Translations under genes and position numbers: made by a program
Origin: Streptomyces sp. RB17
GTDB lineage: Bacteria; Actinomycetota; Actinomycetes; Streptomycetales; Streptomycetaceae
Assembly (NCBI RefSeq): GCF_009604455.1
Contig: NZ_WEGL01000004.1
Location: 682,001 to 746,000 of the forward strand
Direction of reading: 5' to 3'
Length of the DNA: 64,000 bases
The notes under the pieces: model-generated
Seen by the model: only the letters and a program-made list of their open reading frames with translations
Told to the model about the DNA's origin: nothing
The model's database searches: none
Part shown: positions 25,152 to 34,260 of the stretch, piece by piece
Position numbering within the stretch: the first letter of the stretch is position 1
Layout of the letters: each line of letters begins with the position of its first letter

Positions 25152-27701
25152 TCAAGCCCGTTGCGCCGGCCCCGGAGCCCGCTCCTGCGCCCCCTGTTCT
25201 CCGGGCGCTCGCTCCTCCGCCCCCTGTTCCCCCGGCTTCTCCCCTGGCTTCTCCTCCGGTGCCCCGCGCAACAGCACCGTGAGGAGCCGTACCGCCCCCC
25301 TCTTGTGCAGTGGGTCGTTGCCGTTGCCGCACTTGGGGGACTGGATGCAGGAGGGGCAGCCGGCCTCGCACTCGCAGGAGGCGATGGCCTCGCGGGTGGC
25401 GGCGAGCCAGGTACGGGCGGTGTGGAAGGCACGCTCGGCGAAGCCCGCGCCGCCGGGGTGGCCGTCGTACACGAAGACCGTGGGGAGGAGGGTGTCGGGG
25501 TGCAGGGGTACGGACACGCCGCCGATGTCCCAGCGGTCGCAGGTCGCGAAGAGGGGGAGCAGGCCGATGGAGGCGTGCTCGGCGGCATGCAGGGAGCCGC
25601 CGAGGATCTCCGGTGTGATCCGGGCATCGTCGAGCTGGTCGTCGGTGACCGTCCACCACACCGCGCGGGTGCGCAGCGTACGGGGAGGGAGGTCGAGTCT
25701 GGTCTCACCGAGCACTTCGCCGGTGATGAGGCGTCTGCGGAGGTAGGAGACGACCTGGTTGGTGACCTCGACCGAGCCGTAGCAGAGACGGCCGGCGCCC
25801 CAGGGGATCTCGGTGTCGGTTTCCAGGACGGAGATGGAGGTGGTGTCGCGGGCGACCGTGGAGTACGGCGGGTCGGCCTGCTCGACCAGGGCGACCGAGT
25901 CCTCCAGGTCCAGCTGGCGTACCAGGTAGGTGCGGCCCTGGTGGAGGTGGACCGCGCCCTCGTGGACCGTGGAGTGCGCGGCGCCCGCGTCGACCGTGCC
26001 GAGCAGGCGGCCGGTGCCGGACTCGACGACCTGCACCGGACGTCCGCCCGCGCCGCGGATGTCGGTCAGGTCGGTGGCCCGCTCCCGCCGTGTCCAGTGC
26101 CAGGCCTTCGTCCGCCGGCGGAGCAGCTTCGCGTCCTCCAGCTGTGGCAGCACGTCCGCGCAGGCTGAGCCGAAGAGGTCCAGGTCCGCCTCGGTCAGCG
26201 GGAGTTCCGCGGCGGCGGCGCACAGGTGCGGGGCGAGGACGTAAGGGTTGTCCGGGTCGAGGACGGTGGACTCCACCGGCTGGTCGAACAGGGCCTCGGG
26301 GTGGTGAACCAGGAAGGTGTCCAGCGGGTCGTCGCGGGCCACCAGCACGGCGAGCGCGCCCTGTCCGGAGCGGCCCGCGCGACCCGCCTGCTGCCACAGG
26401 GAGGCGCGGGTGCCCGGGTAGCCGGCGATGACCACGGCGTCCAGGCCGGAGACGTCCACGCCGAGTTCCAGGGCCGTCGTGGCGGCGAGGCCGAGGAGTT
26501 CGCCGGAGTGCAGGGCACGTTCCAGGGCACGGCGCTCCTCGGGGAGGTAGCCGCCCCGGTAGGCCGCGACACGCCGGACCAGGGAGCGGTCTACCTCGGC
26601 CAGCTTCTCCTGGGCGATCACCGAGATCAGCTCGGCGCCGCGCCGGGACCGTACGAAGGCCACCGAGCGCACGCCCTGCACGGTGAGGTCGGTCAGCAGA
26701 TCGGCGGTCTCGGCGGTGGCGGTACGCCGTACGGGTGCACCCTTCTCGCCGTGCAGCTCGGTGAGCGGGGGCTCCCACAGGGCGAAGACCAGTTCCCCGC
26801 GCGGGGAGGCGTCGTCGGCGACCTCGGTCACCGGCAGGCCGGTCAGCCGGCGGGCGGCGACGGCGGGCTCGGCGGCGGTCGCCGAGGCCAGCAGGAACAC
26901 GGGTGAGGCGCCGTAGCGGGCGCACAGGCGGCGCAGCCGGCGCAGCACCTGGGCGACGTGCGAGCCGAAGACGCCCCGGTAGGTGTGGCACTCGTCGATG
27001 ACGACGTACTTGAGCGCCTTCAGGAAGGAGGACCAGCGCGGGTGGGAGGGGAGTATCCCGCGGTGCAGCATGTCGGGGTTGGTGAGGACGTAGTTGGCGT
27101 ACTGGCGGATCCACTCCCGTTCCTCGATCGGGGTGTCGCCGTCGTACACGGCGGGGCGCACCGAGGTGCCCAGCGGTTGTGAAAGTTCCTTCACCGACCG
27201 GCACTGATCCGCCGCGAGCGCCTTGGTGGGTGCCAGGTACAGGGCGGTGGCGCCACGGCCGTTCGGGGCCTCGGAGCCGTCCATCAGGGTGGACAGGACG
27301 GGCACGAGGTACGCGAGGGACTTGCCGGAGGCGGTGCCGGTGGCGACGACCACCGAGTCGCCGTCCAGGGCGTGCTCGGCGGCCAGCGCCTGGTGCGCCC
27401 AGGGGTGTTCGATGCCGCACGCCTGTACGGCCGCGATCACCTCGGAGCGGATTCGGTCAGGCCAGACGGCATGGCGGCCCGCGCGCGGGGGCAAGTGCTC
27501 CGTATGAGTGATGCGCGCAGACCGGCTCGGCCCGGAGGCGAGCCGGTCCAGGACCGCGCCCGGAGACGGGCGGGACGCCGGGTCCGCCGGGGATCGATCG
27601 GATCGGTGATTCTTGGCCATCGGCACCGAGTGTGTCACTGGCGTGACGGACAATGGAGCCAAGGCGTCGTGCACGCCTGCCAGTAAGTGATTGAATGCCA
27701 T
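25152..27701 (-). CDS. DEAD/DECH-box ATP-dependent helicase with DUF1998/zinc domain (helicase/secretion neighborhood)
   Basis: An 849-aa superfamily 2 helicase. Motif I is ATGTASGKSLAYLVP, motif II DECH, motif III SATAAEP, and motif VI QQAGRAGRSGQGA. The C-terminal part carries a four-cysteine cluster CECEAGCPSCIQSPKCGNGN typical of the MrfA/DUF1998 group, which is linked to DNA repair elsewhere. It is the constant helicase next to actinobacterial tad genes. The tail has a 10-residue repeat PGEQGAEERA twice. ATG at 27701 gives the MAFNHLLAGVHDAL start; other starts downstream are possible. It diverges from bldG with 77 bp between. Confidence 0.9.
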   Translation of the reverse strand: MAFNHLLAGVHDALAPLSVTPVTHSVPMAKNHRSDRSPADPASRPSPGAVLDRLASGPSRSARITHTEHLPPRAGRHAVWPDRIRSEVIAAVQACGIEHPWAHQALAAEHALDGDSVVVATGTASGKSLAYLVPVLSTLMDGSEAPNGRGATALYLAPTKALAADQCRSVKELSQPLGTSVRPAVYDGDTPIEEREWIRQYANYVLTNPDMLHRGILPSHPRWSSFLKALKYVVIDECHTYRGVFGSHVAQVLRRLRRLCARYGASPVFLLASATAAEPAVAARRLTGLPVTEVADDASPRGELVFALWEPPLTELHGEKGAPVRRTATAETADLLTDLTVQGVRSVAFVRSRRGAELISVIAQEKLAEVDRSLVRRVAAYRGGYLPEERRALERALHSGELLGLAATTALELGVDVSGLDAVVIAGYPGTRASLWQQAGRAGRSGQGALAVLVARDDPLDTFLVHHPEALFDQPVESTVLDPDNPYVLAPHLCAAAAELPLTEADLDLFGSACADVLPQLEDAKLLRRRTKAWHWTRRERATDLTDIRGAGGRPVQVVESGTGRLLGTVDAGAAHSTVHEGAVHLHQGRTYLVRQLDLEDSVALVEQADPPYSTVARDTTSISVLETDTEIPWGAGRLCYGSVEVTNQVVSYLRRRLITGEVLGETRLDLPPRTLRTRAVWWTVTDDQLDDARITPEILGGSLHAAEHASIGLLPLFATCDRWDIGGVSVPLHPDTLLPTVFVYDGHPGGAGFAERAFHTARTWLAATREAIASCECEAGCPSCIQSPKCGNGNDPLHKRGAVRLLTVLLRGAPEEKPGEKPGEQGAEERAPGEQGAQERAPGPAQRA

Positions 27702-27778
27702 CGCGGCTGGCGATGCGTCCCGGGGGCCGCTGGGTGTCCCGAGGGGCGACCGCTCGATAGCAAGGTGCTGGAGGATCC

Positions 27779-28120
27779 GTGGACCTGTCCCTGTCGACCC
27801 GTACCGTCGGCGATCGTACGGTCGTCGAGGTCGGTGGCGAAATCGATGTATACACCGCGCCCAAGCTGCGCGAGCAGCTGGTCGAGCTGGTGAACGACGG
27901 CAATTTCCACCTCGTCGTCGACATGGAGGGCGTGGACTTCCTCGACTCCACCGGGCTCGGCGTGCTGGTCGGTGGCCTGAAGCGAGTGCGTGCCCACGAG
28001 GGCTCGCTGCGCCTGGTCTGCAACCAGGAGCGCATTCTCAAGATCTTCCGTATCACCGGCCTCACCAAGGTGTTCCCGATCCACACCTCGGTCGAGGAAG
28101 CGGTGGCGGCCACCGACTGA
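27779..28120 (+). CDS. bldG: Anti-sigma factor antagonist BldG
   Basis: A 113-aa STAS-domain protein matching Streptomyces BldG, required for aerial mycelium formation and antibiotic production. The phosphorylated serine is S57 in VDFLDSTGLGVLVG. GTG at 27779 is preceded by GGAGG. It is followed 203 bp later by its partner ATPase gene, the known co-transcribed arrangement in S. coelicolor. The unphosphorylated form binds anti-sigma ATPases to release sigma factors. Confidence 0.96.
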   Translation: MDLSLSTRTVGDRTVVEVGGEIDVYTAPKLREQLVELVNDGNFHLVVDMEGVDFLDSTGLGVLVGGLKRVRAHEGSLRLVCNQERILKIFRITGLTKVFPIHTSVEEAVAATD

Positions 28121-28323
28121 CCCTGGACCGGTCACCGGCGCCGGGCTGCCGTAGGCGCTCGGACGCCGGCCGGTCCCGGCCGGGCCGCTGCGTTCGCGGC
28201 CCGGCGCGTCGACCGGTTCCGCCCCGGGCCCTGGAGCGGCCCGGCGCACAGAAGCACAGCAGGGGGTGCGGGCGCTCGGCGCCCCCGCCCCCGACCGCAC
28301 GCCCGTAGTCGCGAGGGGGATGC

Positions 28324-28755
28324 ATGGCCACCGTTGAACTCCGCTTCAGCGCGCTGCCCGAGCACGTCCGGACCGCCCGGTTGGTGGCGGCCGCGGTGGC
28401 ACGCAGGGCCGGAGTGGACGAGGCCGTCCTCGACGAGGTCCGGCTCGCCGTCGGCGAGGCCTGCTCCCGTGCCGTCGGACTGCACCAGATCAGCGGCATC
28501 AGCGCACCCGTGAAGGTGGCGCTGATCGAAGAGGAGAAACAGTTCTCCATCGAGGTCGGCGACGAAGCGCCGCACGCCGCTCCGGGCGACACGCCCGGCG
28601 CCGGACCGGACGGCGAGGCGGAGGTCGAGGAGGACGAGATGGGCCTCGCGGTCATCAGCGGCCTCGTCGACGACGTCCAGGTCACCACCGGACACGACGG
28701 CGGCCTGATCCGCATGACCTGGCCGACCACACCACCGGCCACGGCGCTGGTCTGA
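28324..28755 (+). CDS. RsbW-like ATP-binding anti-sigma factor (BldG partner)
   Basis: A 143-aa GHKL ATPase. The N-box is EVRLAVGEACSRAV (about residues 39-52) and a G-box-like EMGLAVISGLVDDV lies near the end. A Glu/Asp/Pro-rich insert at about 81-102 separates them. It fits the anti-sigma factor/serine kinase encoded after bldG (the SCO3548 type). It ends in a strong terminator, so bldG and this gene form one unit. Confidence 0.9.
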   Translation: MATVELRFSALPEHVRTARLVAAAVARRAGVDEAVLDEVRLAVGEACSRAVGLHQISGISAPVKVALIEEEKQFSIEVGDEAPHAAPGDTPGAGPDGEAEVEEDEMGLAVISGLVDDVQVTTGHDGGLIRMTWPTTPPATALV

Positions 28756-28777
28756 GCGCCGCGCCGCACCACCTCAC

Positions 28778-28811
28778 GAGGGCCCTGCCGAGCAGGGCCC
28801 TCGGTGTTTTT
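28778..28811 (+). terminator. Rho-independent terminator of the bldG operon
   Basis: GAGGGCCCTGC (28778-28788), a 3-nt loop and a perfect complement (28792-28802), then GGTGTTTTT. It is one of the few in the window with a real T-run. Confidence 0.92.
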
Positions 28812-28863
28812 CCGACGTCAGGCGGCACGCCCGCAATTCGTGAAGGAATTCACGATCATTGAG

Positions 28864-28986
28864 AATGCCCTGGGGGCATTACTCCATTCGGGTTGTCCTG
28901 CAAGATCTCGATCATTTACTGATGAGCCGGTGGAGGCGAATTCCGTTTACCGCGCTCTGTTTAGATCACACTGAGGTACCTAGAAT
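28864..28986 (+). promoter_or_regulatory. hppA upstream region: inverted repeat and -10-like box
   Basis: An AT-rich leader. AATGCCC-TGG-GGGCATT (28864-28880) is a perfect 7-bp inverted repeat. TAGAAT at 28981-28986 is a good -10 candidate 41 bp before the hppA start, with only weak -35 candidates (around TGTTTA). The role of the repeat is unknown. Confidence 0.4.
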
Positions 28987-29026
28987 CCCCACATCTTGAG
29001 CTCAGCCCAAGCGTCAAGGAGGACGA

Positions 29027-31429
29027 ATGGCGGGGCTTTCTACCCCTCAATCGGGTCATCCCACGTCCCTCGCAGCCGCAGTCCTGACACACGACAACCG
29101 GATCATCGTGGCCGTCATCGCGGCGGTCGCGCTGGCCGCCCTGGTGGTCGCGGGAATCCTGGTGCGCCAGGTACTGGCGGCGGGCGAGGGCACCGACAGC
29201 ATGAAGCGGATCGCCGAGGCGGTCCAGGAAGGCGCGAAGGCCTATCTCGCCCGGCAGTTGCGCACGCTCGGCGTATTCGCCGTCGTCGTCTTCTTCCTGC
29301 TCATGCTGCTGCCCGCGGACGACTGGAATCAGCGTGCCGGACGATCGGTGTTCTTCCTGATCGGAGCGGTGTTCTCGGCGGCCACCGGCTATATCGGCAT
29401 GTGGCTCGCCGTGCGCAGCAACGTGCGGGTCGCCGCGGCGGCCCGGGAAGCGACCCCGGCACCGGGCGAACCACAAAAGGATCTCACCACCGTCTCGCAC
29501 ACCGCGATGAAGATCGCATTTCGCACGGGCGGCGTCGTCGGCATGTTCACGGTGGGGCTCGGCCTGCTGGGCGCCTCCTGCGTGGTGCTGGTGTACGCGG
29601 CCGACGCTCCGAAGGTGCTGGAGGGCTTCGGCCTCGGCGCCGCCCTGATCGCCATGTTCATGCGTGTGGGCGGCGGCATCTTCACCAAGGCCGCCGACGT
29701 CGGCGCCGACCTGGTCGGCAAGGTCGAACAGGGCATTCCGGAGGACGATCCGCGCAATGCCGCGACCATCGCCGACAACGTGGGCGACAACGTCGGCGAC
29801 TGCGCGGGCATGGCGGCCGACCTCTTCGAGTCGTACGCCGTGACCCTGGTGGCCGCCCTGATCCTCGGCAAGGCCGCCTTCGGCAACTCGGGGCTCGCCT
29901 TCCCGCTGCTCGTGCCCGCGATCGGCGTCATCACGGCGATGATCGGCATCTTCGCGGTCGCACCGCGGCGCGCCGACCGCAGCGGCATGTCGGCGATCAA
30001 CCGCGGTTTCTTCATCTCCGCGGTGATCTCGCTCGTGCTGGTCGCGATCGCGGTCTTCGTCTACCTGCCCTCGAAGTACTCCGCTCTCCACGGCCTGACG
30101 GACGCGGCGATCCGGGGCAAGGACGGCGACCCGCGGATCCTCGCTCTGGTCGCGGTGGCGATCGGCATCCTGCTGGCCGCGGTCATCCAGCAGCTGACCG
30201 GCTACTTCACCGAGACCAACCGCCGCCCGGTCCGGGACATCGGCAAGACCTCCCTCACCGGACCGGCCACTGTCGTCCTGTCCGGCATCTCCCTCGGTCT
30301 GGAGTCCGCCGTCTACACCGCGCTGCTCATCGGGCTCGGCGTGTACGGCGCGTTCCTGCTCGGCGGTACGTCGATCATGCTCGCGCTGTTCGCGGTCGCG
30401 CTGGCCGGCACCGGCCTGCTCACCACGGTCGGCGTGATCGTCGCCATGGACACCTTCGGTCCGGTCTCCGACAACGCGCAGGGCATCGCCGAGATGTCCG
30501 GCGACGTCGAGGGCGCGGGCGCACAGGTGCTCACCAACCTGGACGCGGTCGGCAACACGACCAAGGCCATCACCAAGGGCATCGCCATCGCCACCGCCGT
30601 CCTCGCCGCGTCGGCGCTGTTCGGGTCGTACCGCGACGCGATCACCACCAATGTGCAGGACGTCGGGGTGAAGCTCACCGGGCCGGGTGCGCCGCTGAGT
30701 CTGTCCCTGGACATCTCGCAGCCCAACAACCTCGTCGGCCTCATCGCGGGCGCCGCTGTCGTCTTCCTCTTCTCCGGACTGGCCATCAACGCCGTGTCGC
30801 GTTCGGCGGGTTCGGTGGTGTTCGAGGTGCGGCGGCAGTTCCGGGAAAGGCCCGGGATCATGGACTTCACCGAGAAGCCCGAGTACGGCAAGGTCGTCGA
30901 CATCTGCACCAGGGACGCCCTGCGGGAGCTGGCCACACCCGGTCTGCTCGCCGTGATGGCGCCGATCTTCGTCGGGTTCACGCTCGGCGTCGGCTCGCTC
31001 GGCTCCTACCTCGCCGGCGCGATCGGCGCGGGCACTCTGATGGCGGTGTTCCTCGCCAACTCCGGTGGCGCCTGGGACAACGCCAAGAAACTGGTGGAGG
31101 ACGGCCATCACGGCGGCAAGGGCAGCGAGGCCCACGCGGCCACGGTGATCGGCGACACCGTCGGCGACCCCTTCAAGGACACCGCGGGGCCGGCGATCAA
31201 CCCGCTGCTGAAGGTCATGAACCTCGTCTCACTGCTCATCGCGCCCGCGGTGATCAAGTTCTCCTACGGCAGCGACAAGAGCCTCGGCGTACGGATCGCG
31301 GTCGCGATCTTCGCGCTCGCGGTGATCGTCGTCGCCGTGTACGTCTCCAAGCGGCGCGGAATCGCCGTCGGCGACGACGAGAACGCCGAGCGGGTCACCA
31401 ACTCACCGAACACGGCGGTGGTTTCCTAG
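29027..31429 (+). CDS. hppA: Membrane H+-translocating pyrophosphatase
   Basis: An 800-aa membrane protein with about 16 hydrophobic segments that pumps protons using PPi hydrolysis. Pyrophosphate-binding motifs are present: GGGIFTKAADVGADLVGKVE, then DNVGDNVGDCAGMAADLFESY, and GDTVGDPFKDTAGPA near the C-terminus. The GNTTKAITKG motif with Lys (not Ala) marks the K+-independent subfamily. ATG at 29027 follows AGGAGGA. It is monocistronic, with a hairpin downstream. Confidence 0.96.
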   Translation: MAGLSTPQSGHPTSLAAAVLTHDNRIIVAVIAAVALAALVVAGILVRQVLAAGEGTDSMKRIAEAVQEGAKAYLARQLRTLGVFAVVVFFLLMLLPADDWNQRAGRSVFFLIGAVFSAATGYIGMWLAVRSNVRVAAAAREATPAPGEPQKDLTTVSHTAMKIAFRTGGVVGMFTVGLGLLGASCVVLVYAADAPKVLEGFGLGAALIAMFMRVGGGIFTKAADVGADLVGKVEQGIPEDDPRNAATIADNVGDNVGDCAGMAADLFESYAVTLVAALILGKAAFGNSGLAFPLLVPAIGVITAMIGIFAVAPRRADRSGMSAINRGFFISAVISLVLVAIAVFVYLPSKYSALHGLTDAAIRGKDGDPRILALVAVAIGILLAAVIQQLTGYFTETNRRPVRDIGKTSLTGPATVVLSGISLGLESAVYTALLIGLGVYGAFLLGGTSIMLALFAVALAGTGLLTTVGVIVAMDTFGPVSDNAQGIAEMSGDVEGAGAQVLTNLDAVGNTTKAITKGIAIATAVLAASALFGSYRDAITTNVQDVGVKLTGPGAPLSLSLDISQPNNLVGLIAGAAVVFLFSGLAINAVSRSAGSVVFEVRRQFRERPGIMDFTEKPEYGKVVDICTRDALRELATPGLLAVMAPIFVGFTLGVGSLGSYLAGAIGAGTLMAVFLANSGGAWDNAKKLVEDGHHGGKGSEAHAATVIGDTVGDPFKDTAGPAINPLLKVMNLVSLLIAPAVIKFSYGSDKSLGVRIAVAIFALAVIVVAVYVSKRRGIAVGDDENAERVTNSPNTAVVS

Positions 31430-31456
31430 ACCGCCTGGGAAGGCCCTGCTCAACGG

Positions 31457-31494
31457 GCGGGCGGGCGGCGCGTGCTGACGTGCCGCCCGCCCGC
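31457..31494 (+). terminator. Terminator after hppA
   Basis: GCGGGCGGGCGGC (31457-31469), a 12-nt loop, and its perfect complement GCCGCCCGCCCGC (31482-31494), about 28 bp after the stop. Confidence 0.75.
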
Positions 31495-31500
31495 TGTCGT

Positions 31501-31630
31501 CTGTGCTGATCTGCGCTGTCATCTGCGCTGTCATCTGCGCTGTCGTCTGCGCTGTCGTCTGTGGGTGTCCGTGGGGTCGTCGGTGGGGCCGTCGGTGGGG
31601 TCGCCTGCGGGGTCGTCCGTGGGCTCGCCC
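31501..31630. repeat. Compound 12-bp minisatellite
   Basis: Four copies of CTGCGCTGTC[AG]T (31511-31558) with degenerate flanking units are joined directly to five units of a different 12-mer, GTGGGGTCGTCG-like (31571-31630). Both blocks keep the same 12-bp period, which is codon-compatible. It lies between hppA and the next lipoprotein gene. Confidence 0.9.
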
Positions 31631-31759
31631 ACGTGGTGAGCCTTCTCTCTCATGGTGCAAAGGGTCGCAAAGGGCGCTATAGGGGGCGTTCGGGGAGCGG
31701 AGGGTGTGCGTCCGCCGTGTAGGGTCCGTGGGCCGAGAGCCAGGGAAGGGACCAATCCG

Positions 31760-32368
31760 GTGAACAAGAAGCTCGCGGCCGCACTGTCCGGCGGTGCGGT
31801 ACTGGTGGCGGCGCTGTCGGGATGCACCAGCAGCGGCGGTGACAAGGGACCCGACCCCAAGCTGGTCGCCTGGGCCAAGTCGGTGTGCGACGCGGTGCCC
31901 GCGCAGGACGCGAAGATCAAGGCGGCGAACACGGCGATCAGCACGACGGCCGCCGACACCGCCAAGCCCGAGACCCTTCAGAAGACGGACTCGCAGGCCT
32001 TCCAGGACATGGCCGACGGCTACAAGGCGATCGCCACGGCCGTCAGCAATGCGGGCGCGCCTCCCGGTGTCAGCGACGGCGCCAAGCGCCTGCAGGACGT
32101 CGTGAAGAGCTTCAACGGCCTCTCCGCCTCCTACGCCGGGCTGAAGAAGCAGGTCGACGCGCTGAACACCAAGGACCAGGCCAAGTTCGCCTCGGGTCTG
32201 CACGACGTCGCGGTGCAGATGACGGACCTGGAGAAGCAGCACAAGAGCGGCACCGACGCGCTGGAGAAGCTCCAGCAGGGCGACGTCAAGAACGCCATCG
32301 CCCAGCAGGCCAGCTGCAAGAAGGTGGCGGCCACCGCTTCGTCCTCGTCGTCGCCGTCGGCAGGCTGA
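31760..32368 (+). CDS. Small secreted lipoprotein, function unknown
   Basis: A 202-aa protein with a signal peptide and lipobox LSGC (Cys22). The rest is mostly helical, with Ala/Lys/Asp-rich segments and three later cysteines (one in KSVCDAVPA, one in QASCKK), and a serine-rich end. It is likely a membrane-anchored helical-bundle protein. GTG at 31760 has AGGGAAGGG upstream; an open frame to 31652 lacks a signal-peptide start. No pathway can be assigned. Confidence 0.8.
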   Translation: MNKKLAAALSGGAVLVAALSGCTSSGGDKGPDPKLVAWAKSVCDAVPAQDAKIKAANTAISTTAADTAKPETLQKTDSQAFQDMADGYKAIATAVSNAGAPPGVSDGAKRLQDVVKSFNGLSASYAGLKKQVDALNTKDQAKFASGLHDVAVQMTDLEKQHKSGTDALEKLQQGDVKNAIAQQASCKKVAATASSSSSPSAG

Positions 32369-32677
32369 CGGGACCGCTGCGGGCCGGCGGCTCACGGGTG
32401 ACCTCTCAGGGCCTCAGGGCCTCAGGGCCACGGCTTACGGCCGGTGGCGCTCGGCCTGCGGGCAAGGGCGGTCGGCGGCCCGGGCGGGCCTGCTCCGCGA
32501 CGCCGGCCGACGGGCCGCGGCCGGGCGGGTCGCGACGCGCGCCGAAGCGTCGGTGAGCCGCGTCGGCGGGGTGCGCCGAGCACTTCGGTGGGGAGCGCCC
32601 GTCTGCTTCGGCGAGGCGCGCCGGGCTCCGTCGGCGGGGCGTGCTGAGGCCGCGAAGGGGAGGGGCCGCGGGCCACA
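32369..32677. other. Spacer with degenerate repeats
   Basis: A 309-bp spacer. It begins with three CCTCAGGGC words (about 32401-32432), and from about 32555 to 32650 carries degenerate 22-24-bp units built on CGTCGGCGGGGTGCGCCGAG. No gene is supported. Confidence 0.5.
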
Positions 32678-34207
32678 ATGGGGGGTGTGACTGACTCCGG
32701 ACTCGCTCCCCTGCCCGCTTCCGACCGGACCGACATCGCCGCACGCCTGCGTGACGCGCTGCTGGCCGCCTCCTTCACCGCCGACGGGCTGCTGGACCTG
32801 CTCGGCGCCCCCGCGTACGCGGCGCTGGCCCGCAGCGAGACCGTGCCCGCCCTGCGGGCGACCCGTGGCGACACGCCGCTGGAGACGCTCGTACGGCTGT
32901 TCCTGCTCCAGCAACCGGTGCCGTACGCGCGTGTGGCGGCCGTTCTGCCGGCCGAGGAGGCGCTGCAGGCGGGGTGGCTCACGCGCGTGGGGGGCGACGA
33001 GGTGGCCGCCACCGTGGACGTACGGCCCTACGGCGGCCCCGGTGGCGAGGACTGGTTCATCGTCTCCGACCTGGGCTGCGCGGTCGGCGGTGCGGGTGGC
33101 ATCGGACAGCGCGACGAGGGCGTCGTACTCGGCGTCGGCGGCGCCTCCACCACCCTCGCCGGCATCACCGTCCGTACGCCGGTCGCGTCCGCCCTGGACC
33201 TCGGCACCGGCTCCGGCATCCAGGCGCTGCACGCCACGCACCACGCCACGCGCGTGACGGCGACCGACCTCAACCCGCGTGCCCTGCACATCACCGCGCT
33301 CACGCTCGCGCTCTCCGCCGCACCCGCCGCCGATCTGCGCGAGGGCTCGCTGTTCGAGCCGGTCCGGGACGACGAGACCTTCGACCTGATCGTCTCCAAC
33401 CCGCCCTTCGTCATCTCGCCCGGTGCTCGCCTCACATACCGGGACGGTGGCATGGGCGGGGACGATCTGTGCCGCTCGCTCGTTCAGCAGGCGGGGGAAC
33501 GGCTGAACGAGGGCGGGTTCGCGCAGTTCCTCGCCAACTGGCAGCACGTGGCAGGGGAGGACTGGCAGGACAGACTCAGGTCGTGGGTGCCGCGCGGGTG
33601 CGATGCCTGGATCGTGCAGCGCGAGGTACAGGACGTCACGCAGTACGCCGAGTTGTGGCTGAGGGACGCCGGTGACCACCGCGGGGACCCGGCGGAGTAC
33701 CAGGCGCGGTACGACGCCTGGCTCGACGAGTTCGAGGCGCGCAAGGTCAAGGCGGTCGGCTTCGGCTGGATCACCCTGCGCCGGACGGGTTCAGCCGAGC
33801 CCGTCGTCACGGTGGAGGAGTGGCCGCACCCCGTCGAGCAGCCCCTCGGGGACACGATCCGGGCGCACTTCGCGCGTCTCGACTATCTCCGGGGGCACGA
33901 CGACGCGGCGCTGCTCGACAGCCACTTCAAGCTCGCCGCCGAGGTGGTCCAGGAGCAGGTCGGGCTGCCCGGCGCCGAGGACCCGGAGCATGTGGTGCTG
34001 CGCCAGCACCGCGGGATGCGGCGGGCCACGAAGGTGGACACGGTCGGCGCCGGGTTCGCGGGCGTCTGCGACGGCACGCTGAGCGCGGGCCGCATCCTGG
34101 ACGCCATCGCCCAGCTCATGGACGAGGACCCGGTGGTGCTCCGCGACCGGACGCCCGCGCAGATCCGCCTGCTCGTGGAGCAGGGCTTCCTGGAGCCGGC
34201 ACGCTGA
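32678..34207 (+). CDS. Class I SAM-dependent methyltransferase (NPPF type)
   Basis: A 509-aa protein. An N-terminal helical domain (about residues 1-140) precedes a Rossmann methyltransferase domain with ALDLGTGSGIQALHA (motif I, about 168-182), ATDLNPRAL (acidic loop) and the catalytic IVSNPPFVISPG (about 233-244). A C-terminal domain (DUF7059/DUF7782-like, from memory) follows. NPP(F/Y) enzymes methylate amides or exocyclic amines of Gln, Asn, adenine or guanine; rRNA or protein are the likely substrates. ATG at 32678 or the GTG at 32687 could be the start. Its stop codon runs into a GACCC microsatellite. Confidence 0.88.
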   Translation: MGGVTDSGLAPLPASDRTDIAARLRDALLAASFTADGLLDLLGAPAYAALARSETVPALRATRGDTPLETLVRLFLLQQPVPYARVAAVLPAEEALQAGWLTRVGGDEVAATVDVRPYGGPGGEDWFIVSDLGCAVGGAGGIGQRDEGVVLGVGGASTTLAGITVRTPVASALDLGTGSGIQALHATHHATRVTATDLNPRALHITALTLALSAAPAADLREGSLFEPVRDDETFDLIVSNPPFVISPGARLTYRDGGMGGDDLCRSLVQQAGERLNEGGFAQFLANWQHVAGEDWQDRLRSWVPRGCDAWIVQREVQDVTQYAELWLRDAGDHRGDPAEYQARYDAWLDEFEARKVKAVGFGWITLRRTGSAEPVVTVEEWPHPVEQPLGDTIRAHFARLDYLRGHDDAALLDSHFKLAAEVVQEQVGLPGAEDPEHVVLRQHRGMRRATKVDTVGAGFAGVCDGTLSAGRILDAIAQLMDEDPVVLRDRTPAQIRLLVEQGFLEPAR

Positions 34208-34260
34208 CCCGACCCGACCCGACCCGACCCGACCCGACCCGACCCGACCCGACCCGACCC
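34206..34260. repeat. GACCC pentamer, eleven perfect copies
   Basis: Eleven uninterrupted GACCC units followed by GACCT. The first unit overlaps the last two bases of the methyltransferase TGA (34205-34207). Confidence 0.97.

Larger units (their letters stand above)
31430..31759. other. hppA-lipoprotein spacer
   Basis: This 330-bp spacer consists of the hppA terminator, the 12-bp minisatellite block, and about 130 bp that must hold the lipoprotein promoter. No additional gene is supported. The minus-strand frame through the repeats is a by-product of their 12-bp period. Confidence 0.6.

Noticed and set aside
28961..31135. Long minus-strand open frame of 724 residues opposite hppA
   Set aside because: It is antisense to a certain membrane pyrophosphatase, rich in Gly/Asp/His/Arg as expected for GC-bias shadows, with no domain.
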